64,000 nt of DNA from Acidipropionibacterium sp. (GTDB taxonomy: Bacteria > Actinomycetota > Actinomycetes > Propionibacteriales > Propionibacteriaceae), in assembly GCA_022647765.1 (NCBI GenBank), contig JALCLH010000006.1, positions 62,001 to 126,000 on the forward strand, in the 5' to 3' direction. The notes under the pieces were generated by a model that had not been told where the DNA came from, did not search any database, and saw nothing but the letters and a program-made list of their open reading frames with translations. The first letter of the stretch is position 1, and each line of letters starts with the position of its first letter. A program made the position numbers and the translations under genes. Below, in pieces: positions 47,507-55,479 of this stretch.

Positions 47507-48041
47507 AATTTCAGATTGGCCTGCTGAAATTTCCAAGGGTGTCATCATCAATCAGAATATTATGGAGATTGACACCGAGGGAATATGGCCAAAATATCTG
47601 CCACGTGTAGCTGCTACTGCTGAGCAGATCGCTGAAGCTGAGGCCTTTTTAGGACATGAGATTGATGGATCGTATGCGAGTTTTCTGAGGGCGGCGAATG
47701 GCTGGCCGAACTTCTATCAGGAGGTTTCATTATTCGGAACTGATGAATTGCAGGGAGGTATGCTAATGAAGCTGGCTCGCGATGCACTTGCAACTATGGA
47801 CGATGTGGGTGTGTTCCAGGGGACTGATTTGGGAGTCGGGTCGCTGCTTCCAATTGCGGCGAGTGAGTTTCAAATGGATGTATTTGCTATGGATATAGAT
47901 CCAAATTACGCGTACGGCAGCGTCGCATGGTTGGCGGGCGGTCTTATTGAGCGGTACGAGTCTTTCGATGACTATTATCTCGCGATGTTGGACTACAACA
48001 GGGAAGATCTGAAAGATCTTCGGAGTAAACAACTGGACTGA
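47499..48041 (+). CDS. SMI1/KNR4-family immunity protein
   Basis: 180 aa from a TTG overlapping the toxin stop by 8 bp. The SMI1/KNR4 core is AEAFLGHEIDGSYASFLRAANGWPNFY followed by VSLFGTDEL; the C-terminal YESFDDYYLAMLDYN is also typical. The DNA becomes clearly AT-richer from ~47500, unlike the RHS core, as expected for exchangeable toxin-tip/immunity cassettes. It should neutralise the toxin tip in the cytoplasm. Confidence 0.85.
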   Translation: MTRISDWPAEISKGVIINQNIMEIDTEGIWPKYLPRVAATAEQIAEAEAFLGHEIDGSYASFLRAANGWPNFYQEVSLFGTDELQGGMLMKLARDALATMDDVGVFQGTDLGVGSLLPIAASEFQMDVFAMDIDPNYAYGSVAWLAGGLIERYESFDDYYLAMLDYNREDLKDLRSKQLD

Positions 48042-48273
48042 CCGCTCTTATCTTGATGAAACCAATTTGTTTCAAGAGCCGCTAAGATTATTAGGGTATC
48101 CATGGAAATGCCTGGTTGAAAGAGGAGATGAGTTTTTTCTTTGCGGTGAGGGTGAAAATGTTTTAATTTCATTTTCAGCTCATTATTGTCTACTGCAACA
48201 AATCGAGGCTGTGCATCATGGGTATGGTTCTCGTAGGACAAATCTGGGTGAAACGACCCCAGATTTTGACTGA
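48013..48273 (+). pseudogene. AT-rich orphan immunity-like fragment without a good start
   Basis: Open from 48013 to a TGA at 48271-48273, with only a TTG at 48067 as possible start. Encodes NLFQEPLRLLGYPWKCLVER, then DEFFLCGEGENVLISFSAHY. AT-rich and A/T codon biased like the SMI1 gene just before. It looks like the 3' part of a displaced immunity gene left by cassette exchange. Family not recognised. Confidence 0.45.
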
Positions 48274-48373
48274 GAGATGTTTATGCGCTTGAGGTCGTAG
48301 TCGAATATCTGTTCTTGAATGTATTCGGTGAGTACGGTGAACGCGTTCTCGAGAGTCTCCTGCTGGTAACTGT

Positions 48374-48986
48374 TCAGGTGGTGGCGGGTATCCGTGGGCG
48401 CCCGTTGAACTGGTCGGTCAGGACCCCGAAGGTGGTGCGTGACTGTGCGGCGGCGGTGGCCAGATACGACCGCAGGCGCACGAACCCGGTCGCACCCGCG
48501 CCTGGGTGCGGTGACACCCCGAGACCTTCTGATGGACTGTCACCATCTGGACCTGACGCTCAGCCGGATCGTTGTTCGGCGGTAACCCCCCAGTGGTGGC
48601 GAACCGCAGGTAGCCATCGATCCGGTCCCTGATCCGCTGCCCCAGGGCCCGATGCTTGTTCCCGACCTTCCCCTCCACCGGCGACTGGGCACTCAGTATC
48701 GCGCCCACGACGATCACGCGGCGCTGGGCGGCCAACAGTCCCAGATCAGGACCAGCAGCCCATCCATCACCTGGCGGCCCCAGCAGAACGTGTCAGGTGG
48801 ATCGTGAGCGCTGTGGTGGTCGATCACCGCGGCCAACTCACGGATCAGGTGCGCGGCGCACAACTGATGATCAGCATCCTCGAACGTGTCGTAAGGCGAC
48901 CATGCGTCATGGACCAGGATCCCGGTGGCACTCGGCAGGACCCCCGCGGCATCCTGGACTGCTTGACGCTTTTCGGACACGCCCAA
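48374..48986 (-). pseudogene. IS66-family transposase remnant (C-terminal part)
   Basis: Reads GVSEKRQAVQDAAGVLP, GILVHDAWSPYDTFEDADHQ (catalytic Asp), GLPPNNDPAERQVQMVTVHQ (catalytic Glu), SGCHRTQA, and after two single-base breaks (~48740 and ~48497) FVRLRSYLATAAAQ to a stop at 48374. The N-terminal half is missing; the IS3-type element begins where it is cut. Non-functional. Confidence 0.8.
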
Positions 48987-48995
48987 AACTTGGTT

Positions 48996-49909
48996 TCAGG
49001 CCACCTGACGCGATTCCCTGTACTCCGCCTCAACCTCATTCGGGGTCCGATACCCCAACGATGAGTGGAGACGTTTCTGATTATACCTGAGTTCGATCCA
49101 CCGCTCAACATCCCGGGCCGCCTCTTCCTTGGTCCGATAGATCACCCGGTGCACCCTCTCATTCTTCAATGTCGCATTGAACGACTCCGCCCACGCATTA
49201 TCCCAGCACACTCCTGTTCTTCCCACCGAGGGTCTGATATCATAGGACTCAAGCAACTCAGTGAACTCCTTCGACATGTACTGCGACCCATGATCGGAGT
49301 GAAATATCGTCTCACCCCGCACATGCTCACAGTTCCTGACGGCCATGTCAATGCCCCACTCATCAATTCGGTCCGCATATGATCATCGATCGCATAGCCG
49401 ACCGCCTTCTTCGTGCAGCAATCCAATACGGTCGCCAGATAGCAGAATCCCTCCAGAGTGTGAATATAAGTGATATCACCGACCCACTTCTGCCCCGGTT
49501 CATCAGCGGTGAAGTCCCGTTCCACCAGGTCGGGGCAGCCCGTCCACATCGTCGGCCGGGACCGTCGTACGGACCTTCACACGCGGCTGGGCCGCCACCA
49601 GGCCCTCAGCCCGCATGATGGCGCGGACCGTGTCGGGATGGACCGACTCGCCGGCCCGGGACAGCTCGGCGGCGACCCGACGGTACCCGTAAGTGCCATC
49701 CGACTCCTCGAAATAGAAGCGGATCTTCACAGTGAGGTCCTGGCGCCGCTGCTCGGTCGCCGAGATGGGCCTGTTCCGCCAGTCGTAATATCCCGAGTGG
49801 GAGACTTGCAGGCATCGGCACATGAGCCGGACCGGATAGTTGCCTTCTTGCGAGAAAATGTAGTCGTAGCGATCGGCTACAGTGATTCCCTCGCGAAGAA
49901 GGCTGCCGC
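48996..49909 (-). CDS. IS3-family transposase OrfB, frame disrupted
   Basis: Integrase-type DDE transposase. The N-part is MCRCLQVSHSGYYDWRNRPI and GTYGYRRVAAEL. DDE residues lie in KWVGDITYIHTLEG, FHSDHGSQYMSKEF and VCWDNAWAESFNATLKNE. Two single-base breaks: an extra G in the GGGG run at 49532-49535 (plus strand) and a missing base near 49347. OrfB would be made as an OrfAB fusion by -1 slippage at A7 (49910-49916), which leads into SLLREGITVADRYDYIFSQE. As sequenced it is inactive. Confidence 0.82.
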
Positions 49910-50164
49910 TTTTTTTAGGAAGTCGGCCTCCATCCGTGCTTCACGGAGTTCCTTCCTCAGGCTCTCGATTTCCTTCGACTCGGTGCCGGTGAGATTCTCG
50001 ATCCCGGGTTCTGGATGTTCTTTGCGGTAGTCCTTGACCCACACGCCGACGGTCTGGGCGACGAGGTTGTATGATTCGGCGACGGCTTTGATGGTGCGAT
50101 GCTTGTCCACGACCTCGAGAACGACTTGGTTCTTGAACTCTGGACTGAATTTTGATCCTGACAT
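49877..50164 (-). CDS. IS3-family OrfA (HTH, IS3/IS911 type)
   Basis: 95 aa. FSPEFKNQVVLEVVDKHRTI, then AVAESYNLVAQTVGVWVKDY form the HTH. A Leu-zipper-like helix follows (ESLRKELREARMEADFLKKA). The CTAAAAAAAGC slippery run sits at the KKAAAFF codons, the usual site for the programmed -1 frameshift of IS3 elements. Confidence 0.88.
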   Translation of the reverse strand: MSGSKFSPEFKNQVVLEVVDKHRTIKAVAESYNLVAQTVGVWVKDYRKEHPEPGIENLTGTESKEIESLRKELREARMEADFLKKAAAFFARESL

Positions 50165-50213
50165 GATGTGATCCTACCTGATTCTCAAAACTGTGATTTT
50201 CTTCAATAGTCCG

Positions 50214-50381
50214 AGAAGCCCCGCTCAGTCCAAGCTGCGGCACCGGCTGTTCGTGGTGCCCGCGACGATCGCCCGGAGTGGGCGCAGGGTGGTGCTGCAC
50301 GTCTCGGACCGGCATCGCTGGGCGGCCATGGTCGCCGCGGCGGTGACCGCGATGCGGGGCCTACCGGCCCCGGCCGGCTAG
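50214..50381 (+). pseudogene. IS1380-like transposase C-terminal remnant
   Basis: About 55 codons: SKLRHRLFVVPATIARSGRR, VVLHVSDRHRWAAMVAAAVT, ending RGLPAPAG. This matches the C-terminal end of IS1380-type DDE transposases. The 5' part is absent, cut by the IS3-type element. Confidence 0.6.
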
Positions 50382-50584
50382 GCCGCCCGGCTTCGCTTCT
50401 GTTCGCCTTCGATCTGGAGACCCTCGGTGTGGACAGCCCGACCCCCGCAGCGTGATGCGGAAGATCGTCATGTTCTTCTGGCAGAATCGGGGGCTGAACC
50501 GGCGGCACGGCCGTCGGGCAGCGACCGGCCCCCGAACGATGAAAGATCGAGGCTGGTGTCTCGAAGGCCGCCATCTCTATTAAC

Positions 50585-51820
50585 ATGGTGCGCATGCCCA
50601 GCACTTCGGGGACCAAGCGTCCGCGCCTCAAGTCGATCGCTGCGCGGGGTTTTCGATCGTTGGAGAAGGTCAACGTCGAGTTCGGCCCTTTCACGGTTCT
50701 GGTTGGACCGAACGGTTCGGGAAAATCAAACCTCTTGGAGGTTCTCCGCTTTGTCCGGGACAGCGCTCAGCTGGATCTGGATCAGGCCATTGAGGGGCAT
50801 GGTGGTTTCGATTCTCTGCGCCGTGCCACTTCCGACACGACGCAGACATCACTGACGATCGAGGCTCTGGTCACGGAGCATTCTTCACCGAAAGCGATCG
50901 ACAAGTACACTCTGACCTTAAAGAAGAGAAAAGACCATCTCATCCGACGAGAGACGTTCACCTACAAGAGGACTGGAGGACCTGGACGTCGATTCGGGTT
51001 CAAGGTCGACGGTGACGTTGCCACGGTCGGAAATGTCACCGGGTCGGGCGGGAAGACTGCTCCGGGTCCTACGACCGAGGTCCGCCTGACGGGTGAGCGG
51101 ACTTCCGCACTGAGTGCTTTCTCGCGGATCTCGAATGACGAGCTGCAGAGCGTTCCCCGCGAGTTCACCGATTTCCTGGCTGGAATCAAGTACCTCGACC
51201 CGAACGTCGAGGAGGCTCGTCTGCCGGCGCGCAGGGTCAACGATCATTTGGGGGATGATGCCTCAAACCTGGCCGCAGTGCTTCTGAGGATCCGCAATGA
51301 GTCTCCTGAGGCCTTCGCCGACCTGCAACGCGACCTTGCTCGATGCCTGCCGGGCTTGCAGGGAATCGAAGTCGCTGCTGTGGGGGGCGCCAGCCGCGAC
51401 CTTGTGGCAGAGCTGATCGAGGCCGGGCTTGAGCGTCCCATCGAGTTGGCCGACGCATCATTCGGAACGGTGAGGATGCTGTCGCTGCTGGCGGCGCTCC
51501 ATGACCCGAATCCGCCTGCGCTCATGATCGTCGAGGAAGTCGATCACGGGCTTCACCCGTATGCCCTTGACGTCCTCGCCGAGAGGATGAGGGAGGCCTC
51601 GGCGCGCACTCAGATCATTGCGGCCTCGCACTCTCCCACTTTCGTCAACAATCTGCGTCCGGATGAGGTGGTGCTGTGCGACCGCGATCTGCGGACCGGT
51701 GCATCGACCATTCCTTCGGCGACCCGCGACGAGATCAGGGGTGCTGTCGAGCGCAGTGGTATGGGGATCGGTGAACTGTGGTACTCCGGGGTCATCGGCG
51801 GAGTCCCATCAGATGAGTAG
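50585..51820 (+). CDS. AAA/OLD-like ATPase of a putative defence pair
   Basis: 411 aa. N-terminal strand FRSLEKVNVEFGPFTVLV, Walker A GPNGSGKS at residues 41-48. Signature-like segment LADASFGTVRMLSLLAALHD. Walker B LMIVEEVDHGLHP at ~313. A His switch is in IIAASHSPTFVNNL. This is the AAA15/OLD/RecF-like group used in Gabija, PARIS and retron-associated defences. No coiled-coil arm of SMC length. It overlaps the following TOPRIM-like gene by 8 bp. The ribosome-binding site is weak. Flanked upstream by IS scars and a toxin locus, so a defence island is likely. Confidence 0.82.
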   Translation: MVRMPSTSGTKRPRLKSIAARGFRSLEKVNVEFGPFTVLVGPNGSGKSNLLEVLRFVRDSAQLDLDQAIEGHGGFDSLRRATSDTTQTSLTIEALVTEHSSPKAIDKYTLTLKKRKDHLIRRETFTYKRTGGPGRRFGFKVDGDVATVGNVTGSGGKTAPGPTTEVRLTGERTSALSAFSRISNDELQSVPREFTDFLAGIKYLDPNVEEARLPARRVNDHLGDDASNLAAVLLRIRNESPEAFADLQRDLARCLPGLQGIEVAAVGGASRDLVAELIEAGLERPIELADASFGTVRMLSLLAALHDPNPPALMIVEEVDHGLHPYALDVLAERMREASARTQIIAASHSPTFVNNLRPDEVVLCDRDLRTGASTIPSATRDEIRGAVERSGMGIGELWYSGVIGGVPSDE

Positions 51821-52484
51821 AGCGAAATCCTCCGGGAATCATCGGTCGGTGAAATCGCGTCGCCCTGTGGTCCTGATCTTTGGTGAAGGAACCGGGGCCC
51901 GCGGGAGCAACGATGCCAGAGCGCTCGTCCATCTCCTCAAGCTCGCCAATCCCGATCTGAGAGATCGATACGACATCAAAGCGATGAAGCGTCCTGTCTC
52001 CTTGACTCGGACCGCTAAACGCGACGCCGTGCGCAGTTGGTTGTCGGATGTCGAAAGCGTCGCCAAAGCTGCACTCACTGACGTCGCTGCCATCATTATC
52101 CACAGGGATTCCGATGGCCCGGATCCTCAGGGCAGGCAGTACGCGGTTCTGGCGAAGGATCTGACGGAACAGCTCAGTGCTTTTCCGGCGGTGCCGGCCG
52201 TTCCGGTCCAGATGATCGAAGCCTGGTGGTTTCTCTTCCCCGATGCTGTGCGGGCGGTTGCTCCTGGCGCGTGGCGGGACCTGAAGCTGCCTACCGGAGA
52301 CGTCGAGACGGTATCAGACCCGAAAAGGCATCTCGTCAGACTCACGGACAAGACTCCTCGAACCTACCGGGAGTCTGATTCCGAGGAGATCGCCAAGGAG
52401 ATCCTTGCTCAGGGCAGGAAGCCCGTGCGCACCAGCAAGTCTTGGACGCGCTTCGTCGATGATGCTCGGCGAATCGGTGGATAG
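51813..52484 (+). CDS. TOPRIM-like (DUF4276-type) nuclease partner of the AAA ATPase
   Basis: 223 aa starting MSRAKSSGNHRSVKSRRPVV. An acidic triad typical of TOPRIM folds is visible: Glu25 in LIFGEGTGAR, then Asp99 and Asp101 in IIIHRDSDGPDP. A later VQMIEAWWFLFPDA motif resembles the IEAWLLAD motif of DUF4276 proteins. Translationally coupled to the ATPase (8-bp overlap). By analogy with ATPase/TOPRIM anti-phage systems it would be the nuclease or effector; the exact family is inference. Confidence 0.7.
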   Translation: MSRAKSSGNHRSVKSRRPVVLIFGEGTGARGSNDARALVHLLKLANPDLRDRYDIKAMKRPVSLTRTAKRDAVRSWLSDVESVAKAALTDVAAIIIHRDSDGPDPQGRQYAVLAKDLTEQLSAFPAVPAVPVQMIEAWWFLFPDAVRAVAPGAWRDLKLPTGDVETVSDPKRHLVRLTDKTPRTYRESDSEEIAKEILAQGRKPVRTSKSWTRFVDDARRIGG

Positions 52485-52899
52485 AGATCCACTTCCGATG
52501 GTTCGGATCTGGTGTCTCGTCGCGCCATTCTCGATCCTTCGTGCGTCCAGCGGATGAGCGGCAGGCTTTTGGCACGTCTGGGCCGTCTGTGGTGGTAGCT
52601 CATCGTTTGACTTGCCGCATGAGGCGGTTCCGGGCCGGCCAGGACCCGGTGTTGGTGGAGGCGTCGCCCACGTCGCCAGGCTGCTGAGGAGCGCTGGACG
52701 CCGCTTGGGATGGGGCTTCAGGTGTCCTGCGATGAGATTTGTCCCCCAAATAGGGGACAGTTTCGGTAGTGGGGTTGGGGTGAAAAGGGGGCAGAATAAG
52801 AGCGAGTCGTCGTGGACTTGATGGTCGCGTCACACGTGCACTCCCGAAGAGCATTCTTCTGTCTGTTTGCTGTGCCTGAGAGAGTGTGGAGGGCGTGTG
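52485..52899 (+). promoter_or_regulatory. gap holding the control region of the CHAP surface-protein gene
   Basis: No gene seen. From 52736 it matches 57402-57554 upstream of the second repeat protein. Shared blocks: the TGTCCCC/GGGGACA hairpin (52740-52759), GAGTCGTCGTGGACTTGATG with GTCGCGT, CTTCTGTCT, and GCGTGTGATG at the start codon. Presumably promoter plus 5' leader. Confidence 0.7.
52740..52759. promoter_or_regulatory. TGTCCCC-N6-GGGGACA inverted repeat, copy 1
   Basis: Perfect 7-bp arms, loop CAAATA, 140 bases upstream of the CHAP-protein ATG. The identical 20-mer recurs at 57406-57425 at a similar distance from the paralogous gene, arguing for a shared operator or RNA hairpin. Confidence 0.65.
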
Positions 52900-55479
52900 A
52901 TGTTCGCTCCTGGTCGTATGGGAATGTCCGGTGAGTTGGTTCGTGCCCCGAAAAGGGTTCACTTGCGCGCTCGGCTGGCCGGCGTCGTCGCTGTCGTGAC
53001 ACTATTTGACTCTTGGTCGGTCGTAACCCCGGCCCATGCATTCCCTTGGCAGTCGAAGCTCTGCAGCGGGTTCGCCGGGTGCAATGGAGCCGGCATGGGC
53101 AACGCCGGCTACCAGAATGAGTACGGGGCATCCCACTGGGGCATGTACGGAGGGCACAACTGCACCAACTACACCGCCTATCGGTTGATCGCACGAGGGA
53201 TCGACGCCAGCTACCTTCGGGGTCAGGGCATGGCCTACCAATGGGGTCCTGTCGCCAGATCACACGGGGTCTCTGTGGACGGCAACCCCCGGGTGGGTGA
53301 CATCGCCTGGTTCTCCGAAAGCTCTGGCATCGGCTCCACAGGCCACGTTGCCTACGTCGAGTCGGTCAACCCTGGCGCCGGGACAGTGCGGGTCTCGGAG
53401 GATAGCTACGGTAGCGACTTCGACTGGCGTGACTACTTGATCTCCAGCGTCTCCGGGTTCATCCACTTCGGTGGCAACCCCGCGCCCGCAAATCAGGCCC
53501 CCGCAGGGGTTGTCGACTCCGCCAGCGCCCAGCCCGGCACCGTGACCGTGGCCGGCTGGGCCTTCGATCGCGACGTCGCGACCACGCCGATCGAGGTGCA
53601 CGTCTATGTGGGCGGCCCTCCCGGTTCTTCGTCTGGGGAAGGTCACAGCATCGGCATCGCGAACGGGTCACGTCCCGACGTCGCGTCCGCCTACCCAGGT
53701 GTTGGCGCCAACCATGGGTTCAACGCCACGTTCGTGACCGGAAAGCGTGGCCGCCAACCGGTATACGTCTTCGCGATCGACCAACCCTCCGGCGACAACC
53801 CGCTCATCGGCCAGGCGGAGGTGGTGATCGGCGACCCGAACCCGGTCGGTTCCTTCGACCAGGTGCTGTCGCCGGCACCTGGAAAGGTGAGGCTGCGCGG
53901 GTGGACTTTCGACCCGAACGCGCCGAAGCAGGCTGTCCACCTGCACGCCTACCTGGGCGGCCCGGCCGGCCAGGGAGAGTTCCACGATCTGGGGACCACC
54001 GGCGTGGCTCGACCCGATGTTCAGGCCGCGTACCCGGAGACCGGGGGCTCGCAAGGGTTCGATGCGACCTTCTCCACCAGCAGGACCGGGTTCCAGACCG
54101 TGTACGTGTACGCGCTCAACCTATCGGGGACACCGGGCGACAATGTTCTGCTCGGCTCCAGGTCTACGACCATCAACGCCTTGCCCATTCCCAGGGTTGA
54201 CGGTGAGTTGGCCGTGGGTTCGGTGGTGACCGCTCAGACCGGGAGCTGGCCGAAGGGGACAGTCTTGTCCTACCAGTGGTTCCGCGAAGGGACTCGCATC
54301 GCCGGCGCGAACGGGCTCACCTATCGGCTCATCGCGGCCGACGCGGGTAAGAAGATGTCGCTGCGGGTCACCGGAAACGTGCCGGGTGCCGGGTCGCAGG
54401 AGGTGAGTTCCGCGCCGTCCCTGCGGGTGCTGAAGGTGGACACGCCGAGATACAACGGTGACGTGGCTGTCGGGCGAACGCTTGTCGGGCAGCCGCTGGA
54501 CTGGACCCCGGGCACGACCTTCACCTACCAATGGCTGCTGGACGGCGTCGCCATCCTGGGGGCGACGAACCGGACTTACACCACTCGACCGTCGGATGAA
54601 GGCCGCAGACTTGGCTTGGTCGTGACCGGGTCGTTGCCCGGCTACGCGAGGATCACACGGATCGCGAGTACGGACTTCCGCGTCCTTCGCGTGGGGAAGC
54701 CCACGATCAGCGGTACCGCCCGGGTGGGCATGACCATTCAAGCGGACCCCGGGGCGTGGTCGGCAGGCTCAAGCTTCATCTACAAATGGCTAAGGGACGG
54801 TGCCACGATCGGCGAAGGTCCAAAGCCGACGTACACGATCGCGAAGGCAGACCTGGGCAAGCGCCTGTCTGTCCAGGTAATCGGCTGGAACACAGACACC
54901 GCGACCCTCGGCTCAACAAGCGAACAAACTGATCCGATCAAAGCCCCGCTCGAGTGGATCACCATGCCGACCCCAAAGATAGTGGGTGCGGCGAAGGCCG
55001 GTTCGACGTTGACGGCAAAGCCGGGCACCTGGTCTCCTGCTGCCACCTTGTCCTATCAGTGGTTGCGAGATGGCAAAGCGATTTCGGGTGCGACGAAGTC
55101 GACGTACAAGATCGCGACGGCCGATCGTGGTCACAAGGTGAGTGTGAAGGTGACCGCTTCCAAGAGCGGGTATCTGACGACGGTGAAGACGAGCGCCACT
55201 GTGAGCGTGGCGAATGTGTTCTCGAAGGCGCCGGTTCCGAAGATCTCGGGGAAGGTGAAAGCCGGTGTGACGGTGAAAGTGTCGGTGGGCACCTGGTCTC
55301 CTGCGCCGAAGTTCTCCTATCAGTGGTTGCGCGACGGGAAGGCGATCGCGAAGGCGACGGCGTCCAGTTACAAGGTGTCGGCTGCGGATCGGCGTCACGC
55401 CCTGAGTGTGCGGGTCACTGCTACCAAGAGCGGATATGAGACGGCGTCGAGGACCAGTGGTGCGACGCGCGTCCCGTGA
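52900..55479 (+). CDS. secreted CHAP-domain protein with Ig-like repeats
   Basis: 859 aa. Signal peptide (LAGVVAVVTLFDSWSVVTPAHA). CHAP amidase/peptidase: catalytic Cys in GGHNCTNYTAYRLI, His in TGHVAYVESV, acidic partner in VSEDSYGSDF. Two ~110-residue repeats with VTVAGWAFDRD and VRLRGWTFDPN follow. Then come five ~84-residue Ig-like units (GSTLTAKPGTWSPAATLSY, QWLRDGKAISGATKSTYKI). Probably remodels or binds peptidoglycan at the surface. ATG at 52900 with GGAGGG 7 bases upstream. The stop overlaps the next start (TGATG). Confidence 0.9.
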   Translation: MFAPGRMGMSGELVRAPKRVHLRARLAGVVAVVTLFDSWSVVTPAHAFPWQSKLCSGFAGCNGAGMGNAGYQNEYGASHWGMYGGHNCTNYTAYRLIARGIDASYLRGQGMAYQWGPVARSHGVSVDGNPRVGDIAWFSESSGIGSTGHVAYVESVNPGAGTVRVSEDSYGSDFDWRDYLISSVSGFIHFGGNPAPANQAPAGVVDSASAQPGTVTVAGWAFDRDVATTPIEVHVYVGGPPGSSSGEGHSIGIANGSRPDVASAYPGVGANHGFNATFVTGKRGRQPVYVFAIDQPSGDNPLIGQAEVVIGDPNPVGSFDQVLSPAPGKVRLRGWTFDPNAPKQAVHLHAYLGGPAGQGEFHDLGTTGVARPDVQAAYPETGGSQGFDATFSTSRTGFQTVYVYALNLSGTPGDNVLLGSRSTTINALPIPRVDGELAVGSVVTAQTGSWPKGTVLSYQWFREGTRIAGANGLTYRLIAADAGKKMSLRVTGNVPGAGSQEVSSAPSLRVLKVDTPRYNGDVAVGRTLVGQPLDWTPGTTFTYQWLLDGVAILGATNRTYTTRPSDEGRRLGLVVTGSLPGYARITRIASTDFRVLRVGKPTISGTARVGMTIQADPGAWSAGSSFIYKWLRDGATIGEGPKPTYTIAKADLGKRLSVQVIGWNTDTATLGSTSEQTDPIKAPLEWITMPTPKIVGAAKAGSTLTAKPGTWSPAATLSYQWLRDGKAISGATKSTYKIATADRGHKVSVKVTASKSGYLTTVKTSATVSVANVFSKAPVPKISGKVKAGVTVKVSVGTWSPAPKFSYQWLRDGKAIAKATASSYKVSAADRRHALSVRVTATKSGYETASRTSGATRVP

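Larger units (their letters stand above)
48990..50180 (-). mobile_element. IS3-family insertion sequence
   Basis: About 1.2 kb with orfA and orfB. The left side cuts an IS66 gene at ~48988; the right side abuts an IS1380-like fragment at ~50214. Terminal inverted repeats and a target duplication could not be identified with confidence, so the ends are approximate. Confidence 0.75.

Noticed and set aside
48990..50180. Exact terminal inverted repeats of the IS3-type element
   Set aside because: Candidate ends (CCAAAACTTGG near 48985, CAAAACTGTG near 50180) are in the same orientation and do not pair convincingly.
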